The translations under genes were made by a program, and so were the position numbers. The notes beneath the pieces were generated by a model. That model had not been told where the DNA came from and did no database searches. It saw only the letters and a list, made by a program, of their open reading frames with translations. A stretch of DNA of 64,000 bases from Bacteroides gallinarum DSM 18171 = JCM 13658 (GTDB lineage: Bacteria > Bacteroidota > Bacteroidia > Bacteroidales > Bacteroidaceae): the NCBI RefSeq assembly GCF_000374365.1, contig NZ_KB894133.1, positions 1 through 64,000 of the forward strand. The letters run 5' to 3'. Below are positions 45,366-55,721 of this stretch, in pieces (position 1 is the stretch's first letter; each line of letters opens with the position of its first letter).

Positions 45366-46520
45366 ATGGATATAGAATACGTAAGAAGCCGTTTCATCAA
45401 GCATTTTGACGGAACAACAGGAGCAGTTTATGCTTCTCCGGGGCGCATCAACCTAATCGGTGAACATACCGACTACAACGGTGGTTTTGTATTCCCCGGA
45501 GCAATCGACAAAGGCATGATTGCAGAAGTGAAACCGAATGGCACAAACACGATCAAAGCTTATTCAATCGACTTGAAAGATTACGTGGAATTCGGTCTGA
45601 ACGAAGAAGATGCTCCCCGCGCCAGTTGGGCAAGATACATTTTCGGCGTATGCCGCGAAATGATTAAGCGCGGCGTAGAAGTGAAAGGTTTCAATACCGC
45701 TTTTGCAGGCGATGTGCCCCTGGGCGCAGGTATGTCCTCCTCCGCCGCATTGGAAAGCACTTATACGTATGCATTGAACGATTTGTTCGGCGACAATAAA
45801 ATCGACAAATTCGAACTGGCTAAGGTGGGACAGGCTACGGAACATAATTACTGCGGTGTAAACTGCGGTATCATGGACCAGTTTGCTTCCGTATTCGGTA
45901 AAAAGGGCAGCCTTATCCGTTTGGATTGCCGCTCGCTGGAATATCAGTATTTCCCGTTCGAGCCGAAAGGTTACCGCCTGGTATTGGTAGACTCCGTTGT
46001 GAAACACGAGCTTGCTTCCTCCGCATACAACAAGCGCCGCCAAAGCTGCGAAGCCGCCGTTACCGCTATCCAGAAGAAGCACCCGCATGTGGAATTCCTG
46101 CGCGACTGCAACATGGAAATGCTCGAAGAGGCCAAAGCCGACATCAGTGCGGAAGACTTTATGCGTGCGGAATATGTGATTGAAGAAATCCAGCGCGTAC
46201 TCGACGTTTGCGATGCACTGGAAAAAGGCGACTACGAAACGGTAGGTCAGAAGATGTACGAAACGCATCACGGCATGAGCAAGCTGTATGAAGTAAGCTG
46301 CGAAGAACTCGACTTCCTTAACGACCTGGCTTTCGATTGCGGCGTAACGGGTTCGCGCGTAATGGGCGGCGGATTCGGCGGCTGTACAATCAATCTCGTT
46401 AAAGAGGAACTGTACGGCACATTCATCGAGAAAGCCAAAGAAGAATTCAAAAAGAAATTCAACAGAAGCCCGAAGATTTACGATGTCGTAATCAGCGACG
46501 GCGCACGCAGATTGGAATAA
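45366..46520 (+). CDS. galK: Galactokinase
   Basis: This 384-residue GHMP kinase phosphorylates galactose at C-1, the first Leloir step. It shows the galactokinase signature GRINLIGEHTDYNGG (26-40), the ATP loop PLGAGMSSSAALE (118-130), and GSRVMGGGFGGCTINLV near the C-terminus. galT and galE are not in the window. A terminator follows at 46549-46592. Confidence 0.95.
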   Translation: MDIEYVRSRFIKHFDGTTGAVYASPGRINLIGEHTDYNGGFVFPGAIDKGMIAEVKPNGTNTIKAYSIDLKDYVEFGLNEEDAPRASWARYIFGVCREMIKRGVEVKGFNTAFAGDVPLGAGMSSSAALESTYTYALNDLFGDNKIDKFELAKVGQATEHNYCGVNCGIMDQFASVFGKKGSLIRLDCRSLEYQYFPFEPKGYRLVLVDSVVKHELASSAYNKRRQSCEAAVTAIQKKHPHVEFLRDCNMEMLEEAKADISAEDFMRAEYVIEEIQRVLDVCDALEKGDYETVGQKMYETHHGMSKLYEVSCEELDFLNDLAFDCGVTGSRVMGGGFGGCTINLVKEELYGTFIEKAKEEFKKKFNRSPKIYDVVISDGARRLE

Positions 46521-46548
46521 ATCGAAAAAGCGATAAAATGATAAAATG

Positions 46549-46592
46549 ATAGGGTGATAAAGCGGTTTTCCGCAATATCACCCTATTTTTTG
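46549..46592 (+). terminator. Terminator after galK
   Basis: ATAGGGTGATA (46549-46559) pairs perfectly with TATCACCCTAT (46576-46586), with an inner GCGG/CCGC pair and a T6 tract at the end. Confidence 0.85.
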
Positions 46593-46672
46593 TACTTTAG
46601 GCAGCCCTGTTACCTTATTGCGATAGTACTTTACCGCCTCCTTACCCTACCGCCCCACCATTATTTCATAAC

Positions 46673-47653
46673 TTAATATATCCCTTCCGTCGTCATCCGT
46701 ACACGTTTCATCGTCCCGTCTTCATTATAGTACAGACGCTCTATACAGATTGAACGCCGGAAACTGCCACCATTGGGGTTAATGCTGCCGTTATGATATA
46801 TAAAATACCAATTTCCCTTGAACTCGATAATGGCCTGATGATTCGTGTTGCAGTTACCGGCCAACTCGTTTAAAATACCCTTGTACTCCCACGGGCCTGT
46901 AATGCTGCGGCTCATGGCATAGCATATCTTCTCGGGAAATTCGGATGCATAGGAAAGGTAATACCAGTCTCCTCTTTTATGAATCCAGGGAGCTTCCGTA
47001 AAACGGGGCAGGTCTACGGGAATAATCGGCCCGTCCAGCTCTATCATATTCCTTTTCAGCTTGGCAAAGTAACACTGGCTGTTGCCCCAGTACAGATATG
47101 CCTGCCCGTCATCGTCGATAAAGACGGTAGGGTCGATATCGTCCCAATAGCTCTTGCTGCGCTCCGTCGTCATGTCATTGGTAATAAGGGCAGACCCGTG
47201 GGCATCCTTAAACGGACCTACGGGCGAATCGGACACCGCCACGCCGATAGATTTGCCGGGAACGGTCTTGTGCTCCACCGTTACATACCAATAGAATTTG
47301 CCGTCGCGTTCTATCACCTGGCTTGCCCAAGCCTCGCCTTTCGCCCACGAAAAATCTTCGGCTTTCAAGGGCACGGGATGCTCCGTCCAGGTTTTCAGGT
47401 CGGAGGACGAGAATACACACCATTCTTTCAAATCATAGTGTTCCGCCGGCGGAGGACATTCGTCGTGGCCGCCGTAGATATATAGTTTTCCGTTATGCAC
47501 CATTGCTGCCGGGTCGCCTACGAACTTATACTTCACTATCGGATTTCCCGTAGCAATAAAAGTGGTGTCGCCTTGTGCCGACAGTCCCTGCGGAACTGCC
47601 AGCATCAAGGAAACGGCTCCCAAAACAAGCCGGTGGAATCTGTTTGCTTTCAT
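46673..47653 (-). CDS. GH43-family glycoside hydrolase
   Basis: This 326-residue secreted five-bladed beta-propeller enzyme has a signal peptide (LGAVSLMLAVPQGLSAQ). Expected catalytic residues: general base Asp in VGDPAAMVHNGKLYIYGG, the modulating Asp in DDIDPTVFIDDDGQAYLYWG, and the acid Glu in RFTEAPWIHKRGDWYYL. Together with GH51 and GH43 neighbours it probably removes arabinose (or xylose) side chains. It is the last gene of the minus-strand enzyme operon, 6 bases after GH51. Confidence 0.87.
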   Translation of the reverse strand: MKANRFHRLVLGAVSLMLAVPQGLSAQGDTTFIATGNPIVKYKFVGDPAAMVHNGKLYIYGGHDECPPPAEHYDLKEWCVFSSSDLKTWTEHPVPLKAEDFSWAKGEAWASQVIERDGKFYWYVTVEHKTVPGKSIGVAVSDSPVGPFKDAHGSALITNDMTTERSKSYWDDIDPTVFIDDDGQAYLYWGNSQCYFAKLKRNMIELDGPIIPVDLPRFTEAPWIHKRGDWYYLSYASEFPEKICYAMSRSITGPWEYKGILNELAGNCNTNHQAIIEFKGNWYFIYHNGSINPNGGSFRRSICIERLYYNEDGTMKRVRMTTEGIY

Positions 47654-47659
47654 ATTAAT

Positions 47660-49651
47660 CTATGATTTCTTCTGCTTTTTCAATATGTACACTGCAAATG
47701 AGGAAGGCTCCAAATCCACGTCCAGCGTTTGCCCGTCAATACGCAATGCAGTTTCCTGCGGAACAATTGCTTCCGGATTTTCAATCGTATTATCCTTATC
47801 CATGTCTGCGGAAGAAAGTTTGATGCAACGTCCCTCCGACAAGGTTTCTTTCTTCTTCAACCCGTCGAATTTCAACGACAAAGACTGTACTTTGCCGGAA
47901 GTATTGGCTATCTTCACGATGATTTCATCCGTATTCTTGTCGTACACGGCACTTGCAAACAGCCCGTTCTGACCCTCAGCACCCGTTACGGGCTTTTTAT
48001 CCATAGTCAGGGAGAGCACATTCGTCCCCTTATGCGTTGCAAAAAGCTGCTGTACATAATAGCTTACCGTACGCACGGAATTCAGGTTATCGAACCATAT
48101 CATGTCCGGACGCCACTGCCAGCCCTCTACATGGGCGAACAACGGTGCATAAGTAGCCATGTGCACAATATCCGCATTCCGTTCCAGCCCGGTCATAAAA
48201 GCGGCTTCGAGCAGCGAGGCATGGAAGTGGTTCCACTTCTTGCCCTTGCCATGGCACGCATATTCTCCGGCAAAAACCTTAGGCCCTTTGCGGTCGTAAT
48301 TATCGTAACGCGCCCCCTGGCTGAGGAACCACGTTTCCGGACGATAGAAATGCTCGTCTACCAAATCCGCTTTCAATCTTTTCATCTCCGGCCAGAGGTA
48401 ATCGAACTGTTCCCCTTCCGAATCGGGGCCGGAACTACCCACAATCTTGATTTCGGGATGTGCCTTGCGGATAGCCTTGACAAACGGTTCCAGGCGCTCG
48501 GGATACTCCTTGCCCCACTGCTCGTTGCCTATACCGATGAATTTCAGGTTGAACGGAGCGGGATGCCCCATATCGGCACGCACTTTTCCCCACGGGGTAT
48601 CGGCAGCGCCATTGGCAAATTCTATCAAATCGAGTGCATCCTGGATATAACTGTCCAGGTTGCAGAGGGGCACATGCGCATCCGCATCCGTATTCTGGAA
48701 CTGACAGGCCAAGCCGCAACTCAATACCGGCAAAGGCTCTGCACCGATTTCCTCCGAAAGCTGGAAGAACTCATAAAATCCCAGGCCGTAACTTTGGTAA
48801 TAGTCGGGAAAGAAACGGTGCGGAAAGGTATATTGCCACCGGTTTTCGTTGAGCGGACGGTTTTCCACCGCACCGACGGATTTCTTCCAGTCGTAGCGCG
48901 ATGCAAGGTCAGTGCCTTCCACGATACACCCGCCGGGAAAACGGAACACACCCGGCTTTATATCTGCCAACGCCTGAGCCAAGTCCTTGCGAAGCCCGTT
49001 TTCGTGTCCTTTCCACGTATCGACCGGGAAAAGAGAAACATGTTCCAAATCTACCGTCTGCGGAGAAGCCAGGAAGATGCGGAGAACGGCTTTCGGGTGG
49101 GTTACCCCCGGTTTCAGTATCACCCGGTATTTCTTCCACTCCTTCGAGTCGATTGTCAAATCGGCAGTGGCGAAAGCCTGCTGTTCGCCCATGGATTTTG
49201 TATCGGCCAGCTCTACACGGATTTTACCCGCTGCTCCCCCCTCCGGCACACGTGCCCACACGGAAAAGCGATACTCCTCTCCTTTCTTTACGCCGATTCC
49301 GAAAAAGCCTTCATTATCCAATCCTGTCTGCTTATGCGGATGCCCGGCATACGACAAGCGCACGTAATGCGGGTTTCTTTCAAAAGGGCCGTCGTCCTTC
49401 AAGGCTACCTTGCCGAATGTTTTCCACCCCATAAAGTGTTGCGGAAACTCGAACGAGCGGTTCTTCACGAGTTCGGCATACAAACCGCCGTCGGCAGCAT
49501 AATTGATGTCTTCGAAAAACAAGCCGTACATGGTAGGCTGGATTTCCGCCCCCGGTTTTCCGGCTTGTATCACCAGTTCATTTGTTTGCGCATGAAGTGC
49601 CGAACCTGCTGCAAGGGCCAGCACAGCCACTAATTCTTTGTAACTTTTCAT
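47660..49651 (-). CDS. GH51 alpha-L-arabinofuranosidase
   Basis: This 663-residue secreted enzyme (signal: LVAVLALAAGSALHAQ) has an N-terminal carbohydrate-binding-like domain (about 70-220; EEYRFSVWARVPEGGAAGKI). The catalytic TIM barrel carries FIGIGNEQWGKEYPERLEPF (acid/base Glu) and FAGEYACHG (nucleophile Glu). A C-terminal beta-sandwich ends the protein. It cleaves terminal arabinofuranose from arabinan or arabinoxylan and matches the GH51 of known Bacteroides arabinan loci. Confidence 0.92.
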   Translation of the reverse strand: MKSYKELVAVLALAAGSALHAQTNELVIQAGKPGAEIQPTMYGLFFEDINYAADGGLYAELVKNRSFEFPQHFMGWKTFGKVALKDDGPFERNPHYVRLSYAGHPHKQTGLDNEGFFGIGVKKGEEYRFSVWARVPEGGAAGKIRVELADTKSMGEQQAFATADLTIDSKEWKKYRVILKPGVTHPKAVLRIFLASPQTVDLEHVSLFPVDTWKGHENGLRKDLAQALADIKPGVFRFPGGCIVEGTDLASRYDWKKSVGAVENRPLNENRWQYTFPHRFFPDYYQSYGLGFYEFFQLSEEIGAEPLPVLSCGLACQFQNTDADAHVPLCNLDSYIQDALDLIEFANGAADTPWGKVRADMGHPAPFNLKFIGIGNEQWGKEYPERLEPFVKAIRKAHPEIKIVGSSGPDSEGEQFDYLWPEMKRLKADLVDEHFYRPETWFLSQGARYDNYDRKGPKVFAGEYACHGKGKKWNHFHASLLEAAFMTGLERNADIVHMATYAPLFAHVEGWQWRPDMIWFDNLNSVRTVSYYVQQLFATHKGTNVLSLTMDKKPVTGAEGQNGLFASAVYDKNTDEIIVKIANTSGKVQSLSLKFDGLKKKETLSEGRCIKLSSADMDKDNTIENPEAIVPQETALRIDGQTLDVDLEPSSFAVYILKKQKKS

Positions 49652-49676
49652 GGTATAAAACTATATTATGATTAAA

Positions 49677-51164
49677 TCAGTTTATCCTTTTGCCCCATAC
49701 AGACCTGCCGCGGCTGTCGAGTCCCGTAAAGAGAACAGTTTCCTGTTCGTTCTCCCAGTCATGTCCGGCAAATACAATCAGGTTATCTATAACTTCGCCT
49801 TCCAGAGTCAGGGACAGCAGTTGCTTCGCTTCCGAAAGTTCCCAACTGCCTTTATTTCCACCCAAACGCCCGTTCCGCTCCAAAGACAGCAGATGCGACA
49901 CGTTCCATTCCTCCTCTTTGAGCCGGCCTTCGCCCCACAAGATTTGTCCTGCCTGCAAGCGGCGTTCGTACACCGGTTCCTGCACCCGTATAATTTCCCA
50001 CTCGCCTGCCATATCCGCCGCCGAGAACTTACGGGGAGTACTGCCCGTATAACGTTCGGGCGATACCACCGGCCAGCCGTCGGCCGTAAAGAATACCTGC
50101 CGTAAATGGAGGTTCATCATCTGGTTATCGGGCGACAGCCGTCCCTGATGAACCATGAAGTATTGCCCCTCGTCCGAGGTGAAAACACCGCAATGTGCCG
50201 TACCTGCCCAGCCCGGATGATTATTGAAGCGGTACGGCGCCGTCAGGACAGGGTAGTTATTGGTAGTGTCCTTCAGCTCCACGCCGAAAAAGTCGGTAAA
50301 CGGTCCTTCCGCCTTATCCGAACGCCCTACCCTCACATTATAGGTAGTCATCAGCGGGTCGTAGGAAACGAACAGGTAATATTGCTTTAAATCGGGATTA
50401 TAGATGATTTCGGGAGCCTCCAGGTTATCTTTCCGGTAATTGGCACGACGGGCGATAAGATGCCCCTTATCCCCTTCCCTTACGGGAAGCCCGGTTGCAG
50501 GGTTCAACTCCACGCAGTACAACCCGCCGAAAAACGAGCCGTAATGCATCCACCACTTACCGGTAACGGAATCTACGGCAATGCTCGGGTCGATAGCGTT
50601 CATCACCGAGGAATTGTCCGTCTTGACGACGCATCCCCGCTGTGTCCAGGGACCCTCGGGCGATGCGGATTCCGCCATACCGATGTAGGACGTCTTACGG
50701 CCAAAAGCCGATACGCAATAATACAGCCTGTATTTATCGCCCGAAGGTATTATATAAGGAGCCCAGATGTTGGTCGCTCCCTCTCCGCCTGCATGGGAAC
50801 GTACCCACTGTACGGCCACCTGCGGTATTTCGGGGAAAGCCCAGCCTACAAATTCCCAGTTCACAAGGTCTTTGGAACGGCGGACTTGTATATATCCCAA
50901 CGGGACATTCTTTTCTTCCGCCTCCTTGCGGTTCTCGCCCCAAATGGCATCGGTGGAATACATATAATAATAGTCGCCCAGCTTACGGCACGACGGGTCG
51001 TGTACGTTATAAGTTCCCCACGAACGGTAATCTCCCATGGACGATACGGCAGAATAATCATCCTGCCAGGGATTGGGCATAGCCACGGGAGTAAAAGCCG
51101 GAGGATTGCAAGCGGCAAACAGCACTCCCATGGAACAGACAGTCATGTACAGCAATTTTTTCAT
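49677..51164 (-). CDS. GH43 lipoprotein, arabinan endo-1,5-arabinanase-like
   Basis: This 495-residue lipoprotein has the lipobox LFAAC (Cys19). A beta-propeller (about 45-350) holds the base Asp in TYNVHDPSCRKLGDYYYMYS, Asp in VMNAIDPSIAVDSVTGKWWM and the acid Glu in DNLEAPEIIYNPDLKQYYLF. A C-terminal beta-domain (about 390-495) is typical of two-domain endo-arabinanases. It begins the minus-strand enzyme operon behind an HTCS-like operator and a -7 box. Confidence 0.88.
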   Translation of the reverse strand: MKKLLYMTVCSMGVLFAACNPPAFTPVAMPNPWQDDYSAVSSMGDYRSWGTYNVHDPSCRKLGDYYYMYSTDAIWGENRKEAEEKNVPLGYIQVRRSKDLVNWEFVGWAFPEIPQVAVQWVRSHAGGEGATNIWAPYIIPSGDKYRLYYCVSAFGRKTSYIGMAESASPEGPWTQRGCVVKTDNSSVMNAIDPSIAVDSVTGKWWMHYGSFFGGLYCVELNPATGLPVREGDKGHLIARRANYRKDNLEAPEIIYNPDLKQYYLFVSYDPLMTTYNVRVGRSDKAEGPFTDFFGVELKDTTNNYPVLTAPYRFNNHPGWAGTAHCGVFTSDEGQYFMVHQGRLSPDNQMMNLHLRQVFFTADGWPVVSPERYTGSTPRKFSAADMAGEWEIIRVQEPVYERRLQAGQILWGEGRLKEEEWNVSHLLSLERNGRLGGNKGSWELSEAKQLLSLTLEGEVIDNLIVFAGHDWENEQETVLFTGLDSRGRSVWGKRIN

Positions 51165-51192
51165 ACTATCGACAAATAATTAAATTATATTG

Positions 51193-51200
51193 CAAATGTA
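51193..51200 (-). promoter_or_regulatory. Promoter -7 element of the arabinanase operon
   Basis: The minus strand reads TACATTTG, matching TAnnTTTG, 28 bases before the GH43 ATG and 21 bases downstream of the paired half-sites at 51222-51250. There is no clear -33 box, as expected of an activator-dependent promoter. Confidence 0.6.
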
Positions 51201-51221
51201 CGCCACGTCCGAACCCGGAGA

Positions 51222-51250
51222 GGTGGATATATGAACTTTTAAGGAGGACA
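51222..51250 (-). promoter_or_regulatory. Candidate HTCS operator before the GH43 operon
   Basis: On the minus strand TGTCCTCC (51243-51250) and TATCCACC (51222-51229) are direct half-sites with a 21-bp period. The second half-site sits in an 11-mer, TATCCACCTCT, that is repeated exactly at 55722-55732 before susC. Position relative to the -7 box is the same in both promoters (20-21 bases). AraC-type output domains of HTCS regulators bind such tandem sites. Confidence 0.6.
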
Positions 51251-51285
51251 ATTTGCCAACCGGGGCAAAAAGAGCCCGGACTTTT

Positions 51286-51315
51286 ATTGTCGTCGCAAGT
51301 AATCTATTAACTTTG
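51286..51315 (+). promoter_or_regulatory. Candidate promoter of the HTCS gene
   Basis: ATTG (51286-51289) and TAACTTTG (51308-51315), spaced 18 bases, resemble the -33/-7 pair, 27 bases before the ATG at 51343. It diverges from the GH43 promoter. Confidence 0.55.
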
Positions 51316-51342
51316 CTTTCACTAATACCAAATGATAAAACA

Positions 51343-54300
51343 ATGTATAAGTTTTTCCACCTTATTATATTATATATCGCTTTGGCAAGCCCGGTTTTCC
51401 TGTGGGCGCAGGAGTCCTTTACCGACCGCTACAACACTATCTGCATAACAATGGACGAAGGGCTTCCCAACAACTTTGTCGATGACATATATAAGGACCG
51501 CCAGGGTTTCCTCTGGATTTCCATGTCGGGCGGCGGACTTTCCAGGTACGACGGCTACGAATTCATCAACTTCAATCCGGTTACCCCGCATTGCCGGCTC
51601 AAAAGCAACTTCATACGCAAAGTCCACGAGGACAACTTCCGGCGGCTTTGGGTCGTATCGGAAGGGGGTACGGATATTATCGACCTGGCAACCATGCAGT
51701 CCGTACTGCCGCACGACCCCCGGAAAAAGCTGGATACGCTCGTGGGGCAACCGGCATTCATGGTTACGCAAGATGCCAACGGGTGCATCTGGCTGTATTG
51801 CGGCAACAGCCTGCACCGCATCGCTTTCCGCACCAATGGAGATATAGAAAGCATTCATTCGCTGGAGGTTCCCAACCCTTACCGGTACGACATCATCTTC
51901 AAGGACGTGGAAAACGAGGGAAAAGTATGGATAGGCATCAACGGCCGACTATGCAAGGTAGGCATGACCGCACAAGGCGAACTAAAAGAGGAGCCGGTTG
52001 CAGACTGCCTGAGCTTTGCGCCGGATTTATATTTTACAGACTTCATAGCCAAAGAGAACGAGGTATGGATTACCACTGACAAGGGGTTGTACCGATATAA
52101 CAAGAACGAGAATATAGTGAAGCAATACGTACACGTCCCCGGCAATCCGCATTCCCTTTCGCAGAATTTCCTGAGCTGTCTTGCCGTAACCAATGACAAG
52201 CAGTTACTGGTTGCCAGCCTGAAAGGTATCAATGTGTACAACCCCATAAAAGATAATTTCGAGCGTATAAGCGACCAGGTGTCCAACACCGGCAGCAAGC
52301 TGCTGAACAGTAATTTCGTTAACTGCATCACCGTAGAGGGGAAACATATCTGGGTAGGAACCGAAAGCGGCGGCATCAATAAAATGACTGCCAAACGCCT
52401 GTCCATACAGAATTACCAGTACGACAGCAAGAACCTCCGGACAATCTCACACAATCCGGTGAACGCTATTTACGAAGACCATAGCGGCAACCTTTGGGTA
52501 GGTACGGTGGAAGGCGGGCTGAATAAGAAAGCGGCAGGCAGCGACAGCTTCATCCATTATACGCACGAAAGCGGCGCACTTACCCACAACTCGGTAAGTG
52601 CCATTACCGCCGACGGGCAAGGAAGATTATGGATTGGCACGTGGGGCGGCGGTATCAACCTTATCGACCCGCAAAATCCGCAGCACAGCATAGAGGCAAT
52701 CACTGCCGAGAACAAGGACAACTATCCCATAGACTTTATCGGAGCACTGGCATACGACTCTATAAACAACGGCATGTGGATTGGAGCAAACCAGGGATTA
52801 TTTTTCTACGACCTGGAGCATAGGCAGCTCCGTTCTCCGTTCGCCAACCGTGCAGCCGAAGACATACGCGGCTGCATCGGCTCTATCATAGACAAGGACG
52901 GGCAGTTATGGATAGGCTGCCTGGACGGTGTCTATATCATCGACCTGCACTCCCGCCCCGCCTCATCGCCCGACGGAGTTTTCCAGTACCGTCATCTGAA
53001 ATACAAGCTGGATAACCCGTCCTCCGGACTGATAGAAAAGATATGTTGCTTTTACGAAGCCCAGGACGGTACGCTATGGTTGGGAAGCAACGGCTACGGC
53101 ATTTACAAACGTATACAAAACGAACGCGGAGAAGAGCGGTTTATCTGCTATAACTCCCTTCACGGGTTACCCAACAACAGCATCCGCAGTATCCTGGAAG
53201 ACGACAAAGGATGTATCTGGATAGCAAGCAACAACGGGCTGTCGCGCTTTCAGCCTACGGAAAACCGTTTTATCAACTACAGCCGGCAGGACGGGCTTGC
53301 CGATACCCGGTTTTACTGGAATGCCTCTTACCGCTCCCGGCACAGTAAGCTCTACCTCGGTACGGTATCCGGCCTGGTTGCCATAGACTGCAACCTGCCT
53401 ACCGTGCCGGTACAACCCTCGAAAGTCCGCTTCACCCGTCTGAAAGTGGGAAACGAGGAGGTATTTCCCGGCAGCGAGTACCTGCCGCTCGATATTGCCG
53501 TGAGCAAGAAAATCCGCATCCACGAACGCGAAAAGTCTTTCTCCGTAGAATTCTCCGCACTCAATTTCGAGTCCGACAATACCGCCACTTACAGCTATCG
53601 TCTGCTTGGTTTCGACAACCGTTGGGCACATGTATCCGGCAACCGGCGTTTCGCCACCTATACCAACCTGTCTCCGGGCGACTACACGCTTCAGGTCAAG
53701 TACACGCCCTACGACCAGGCCGAGGAAGGGGAAGAGAATATCACGGAACTCCAGATTACAATCCGGCCTTATTTTTATAAAACGGTATGGTTCATGCTGA
53801 TTACAGTCTTGCTTGCCGCACTCGCCATATGGCAGTTCTACCAGTGGCGCGTACGAAAGCTGAAAGAGCAAAAGGAAAAACTGCACCAGAAGGTGGAGCA
53901 GCGTACCCATGAACTGAAAAAGCAGAAGCAACTGTTAGAAGAACAGACCGAAGAGCTGTCCCGGCAAAACCGGATGCTGAAACAACAGAACGAGAAGATT
54001 ACCCGGCAGAAAGCGCAACTTACCAGGATGACGCGCAAGATACAGGAACTGACGCTGGACAAAATAGCGTTCTTCACCAATATCACACACGAATTCCGTA
54101 CCCCTATAACGCTGATTATAGGTCCGATAGAGCGTGCGTTGAAGCTAAGCTACAACCCGCAGGTTATCGAGCAACTGCACTTCGTGGAGCGCAACTCCAA
54201 ATACCTGTTATCGCTCGTCAACCAGCTTATGGACTTCCGCAAAGTGGAGTCGGGCAAACTGGAAATAGTAAAAACGCGGAACGACTTCCGGAAGTTCGCC

Positions 54301-55611
54301 GACGAGCTGGTAGTTCCTTTCGAAGTCTTTGCCAAAGAAAGGAATATCACACTGAAACGTTATTACCGGATGTCCTCGCCGGAAATAGCCTACGATGAAG
54401 AAGCCATGCATAAGGTGCTGACAAATCTGTTGAGCAACGCTATCAAGTTTACGCCCAACGGCGGAAACGTTTCTTTATTCATCGCCCTGTTGCCTCCCGC
54501 CGACAACCGCAAAGCCACTCTTTATATTTGCGTAAGCGACACCGGCAGCGGTATTCCCGATGAGGATACGGGCAAGATTTTCAACCGGTTCTACCAATCG
54601 CAAGGGCAGGCCAAATATCCCATGTACGGACAGGCGGGGAGCGGTATCGGGCTTTACCTGTGCAAGCGCATCGTACAAATGCATGGCGGTGAAATCAAGG
54701 CGCAGAACAACCATACGCAGGGTTGCTCGCTGCGTATTCTCCTGCCTTTGACTCAAGAGGACAACACCGTGGAAACGGCAACCGGCAACAGTCCGCAGCT
54801 TACAGCCGCCGATACGGAGCAAACATCCGGCGCTACCGGCAAAGGCTTATCCATTCTGGTGGTAGAGGACAATGCGGACATGCGGGGGTACATCCGCTCC
54901 ATTCTGCGCGACAAATACAATGTGCTCGAAGCCGCCCACGGAGCGGAAGCCCTGGGCATATTGAACTCGCATGCCGTAGATTTTATCATCAGCGACCTGA
55001 TGATGCCCGTAATGGACGGCATCGAGCTGTCCCGCCGGGTAAAAGAGAATTTCGCCATTTCCCACATTCCTTTCCTCATGCTCACCGCCAAGACATCGCA
55101 AGAGTCGCGCCTGGAAAGTTACCGCATGGGAGTGGACGAATACCTGCTGAAACCTTTCGATGAGACATTGCTGCTTACCCGGATAGAGAATATCCTGGAG
55201 AACCGTAGGCGTTATCAAAAGAAATTCGCCATGGCAATGGACGTGGATGCACTGAATATGGAAGAAGAATCGGGCGACAAGAAGTTCCTCAACCGTATAA
55301 TGGAAGTTATCAAGGCAAACTACAAGAACTCCTATTTCGAGGTCAGCGATTTCTGCGAAGCGGCGGGCGTAAGCAAAAGCCTGCTGAACAAGAAACTGCA
55401 GAGCCTCGTCGGACAGTCTGCCGGACAGTTCATACGGAACTACCGCCTGAACATAGCCCGCGAAATGTTACTGAAAAACCGGGAGAACAAAAGCATGAAC
55501 ATCGCGGAAATCGCTTACGAGGTAGGCTTCAACGACCCTAAATACTTTACCAGGTGTTTCACCAAATACTTCAATACGACACCGAGCGCACTGCTCAATG
55601 AGGAAGAATAG
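51343..55611 (+). CDS. Hybrid two-component system regulator (HTCS)
   Basis: This 1422-residue inner-membrane sensor and transcription factor in one chain. Signal/anchor (YKFFHLIILYIALASPVFLW); two-bladed periplasmic beta-propeller repeats (e.g. VGTESGGINKMTAKR, IGTWGGGINLID) and a Y_Y_Y domain to about 790; a membrane span near 815-835; HisKA with phospho-His in FFTNITHEFRTPITL (about 915); HATPase; receiver with Asp in IISDLMMPVMDG (about 1216); C-terminal AraC DNA-binding domain (about 1329-1421). It senses an arabino-oligosaccharide in homologous loci and should activate the GH43/GH51 and susC promoters. The frame extends to an ATG at 51253, but the signal peptide supports 51343. Confidence 0.94.
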   Translation: MYKFFHLIILYIALASPVFLWAQESFTDRYNTICITMDEGLPNNFVDDIYKDRQGFLWISMSGGGLSRYDGYEFINFNPVTPHCRLKSNFIRKVHEDNFRRLWVVSEGGTDIIDLATMQSVLPHDPRKKLDTLVGQPAFMVTQDANGCIWLYCGNSLHRIAFRTNGDIESIHSLEVPNPYRYDIIFKDVENEGKVWIGINGRLCKVGMTAQGELKEEPVADCLSFAPDLYFTDFIAKENEVWITTDKGLYRYNKNENIVKQYVHVPGNPHSLSQNFLSCLAVTNDKQLLVASLKGINVYNPIKDNFERISDQVSNTGSKLLNSNFVNCITVEGKHIWVGTESGGINKMTAKRLSIQNYQYDSKNLRTISHNPVNAIYEDHSGNLWVGTVEGGLNKKAAGSDSFIHYTHESGALTHNSVSAITADGQGRLWIGTWGGGINLIDPQNPQHSIEAITAENKDNYPIDFIGALAYDSINNGMWIGANQGLFFYDLEHRQLRSPFANRAAEDIRGCIGSIIDKDGQLWIGCLDGVYIIDLHSRPASSPDGVFQYRHLKYKLDNPSSGLIEKICCFYEAQDGTLWLGSNGYGIYKRIQNERGEERFICYNSLHGLPNNSIRSILEDDKGCIWIASNNGLSRFQPTENRFINYSRQDGLADTRFYWNASYRSRHSKLYLGTVSGLVAIDCNLPTVPVQPSKVRFTRLKVGNEEVFPGSEYLPLDIAVSKKIRIHEREKSFSVEFSALNFESDNTATYSYRLLGFDNRWAHVSGNRRFATYTNLSPGDYTLQVKYTPYDQAEEGEENITELQITIRPYFYKTVWFMLITVLLAALAIWQFYQWRVRKLKEQKEKLHQKVEQRTHELKKQKQLLEEQTEELSRQNRMLKQQNEKITRQKAQLTRMTRKIQELTLDKIAFFTNITHEFRTPITLIIGPIERALKLSYNPQVIEQLHFVERNSKYLLSLVNQLMDFRKVESGKLEIVKTRNDFRKFADELVVPFEVFAKERNITLKRYYRMSSPEIAYDEEAMHKVLTNLLSNAIKFTPNGGNVSLFIALLPPADNRKATLYICVSDTGSGIPDEDTGKIFNRFYQSQGQAKYPMYGQAGSGIGLYLCKRIVQMHGGEIKAQNNHTQGCSLRILLPLTQEDNTVETATGNSPQLTAADTEQTSGATGKGLSILVVEDNADMRGYIRSILRDKYNVLEAAHGAEALGILNSHAVDFIISDLMMPVMDGIELSRRVKENFAISHIPFLMLTAKTSQESRLESYRMGVDEYLLKPFDETLLLTRIENILENRRRYQKKFAMAMDVDALNMEEESGDKKFLNRIMEVIKANYKNSYFEVSDFCEAAGVSKSLLNKKLQSLVGQSAGQFIRNYRLNIAREMLLKNRENKSMNIAEIAYEVGFNDPKYFTRCFTKYFNTTPSALLNEEE

Positions 55612-55721
55612 TTTCGCCGCGGAGGGAATGCCTCTTACTCCGGTGTGTAAACGACGTAACATACCGGAGTAAAAACATGATTCCGCGCAATAAACTGTAC
55701 TTTTTACACTTAAAATTCGTT

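Noticed and set aside
47729..49633. Long open frame antisense to the GH51 gene
   Set aside because: It is the complement of a well-supported gene with signal peptide and catalytic motifs; its product has no recognisable domain. Similar long antisense frames opposite thrS, the TPR gene and the sulfotransferase were dismissed for the same reason.
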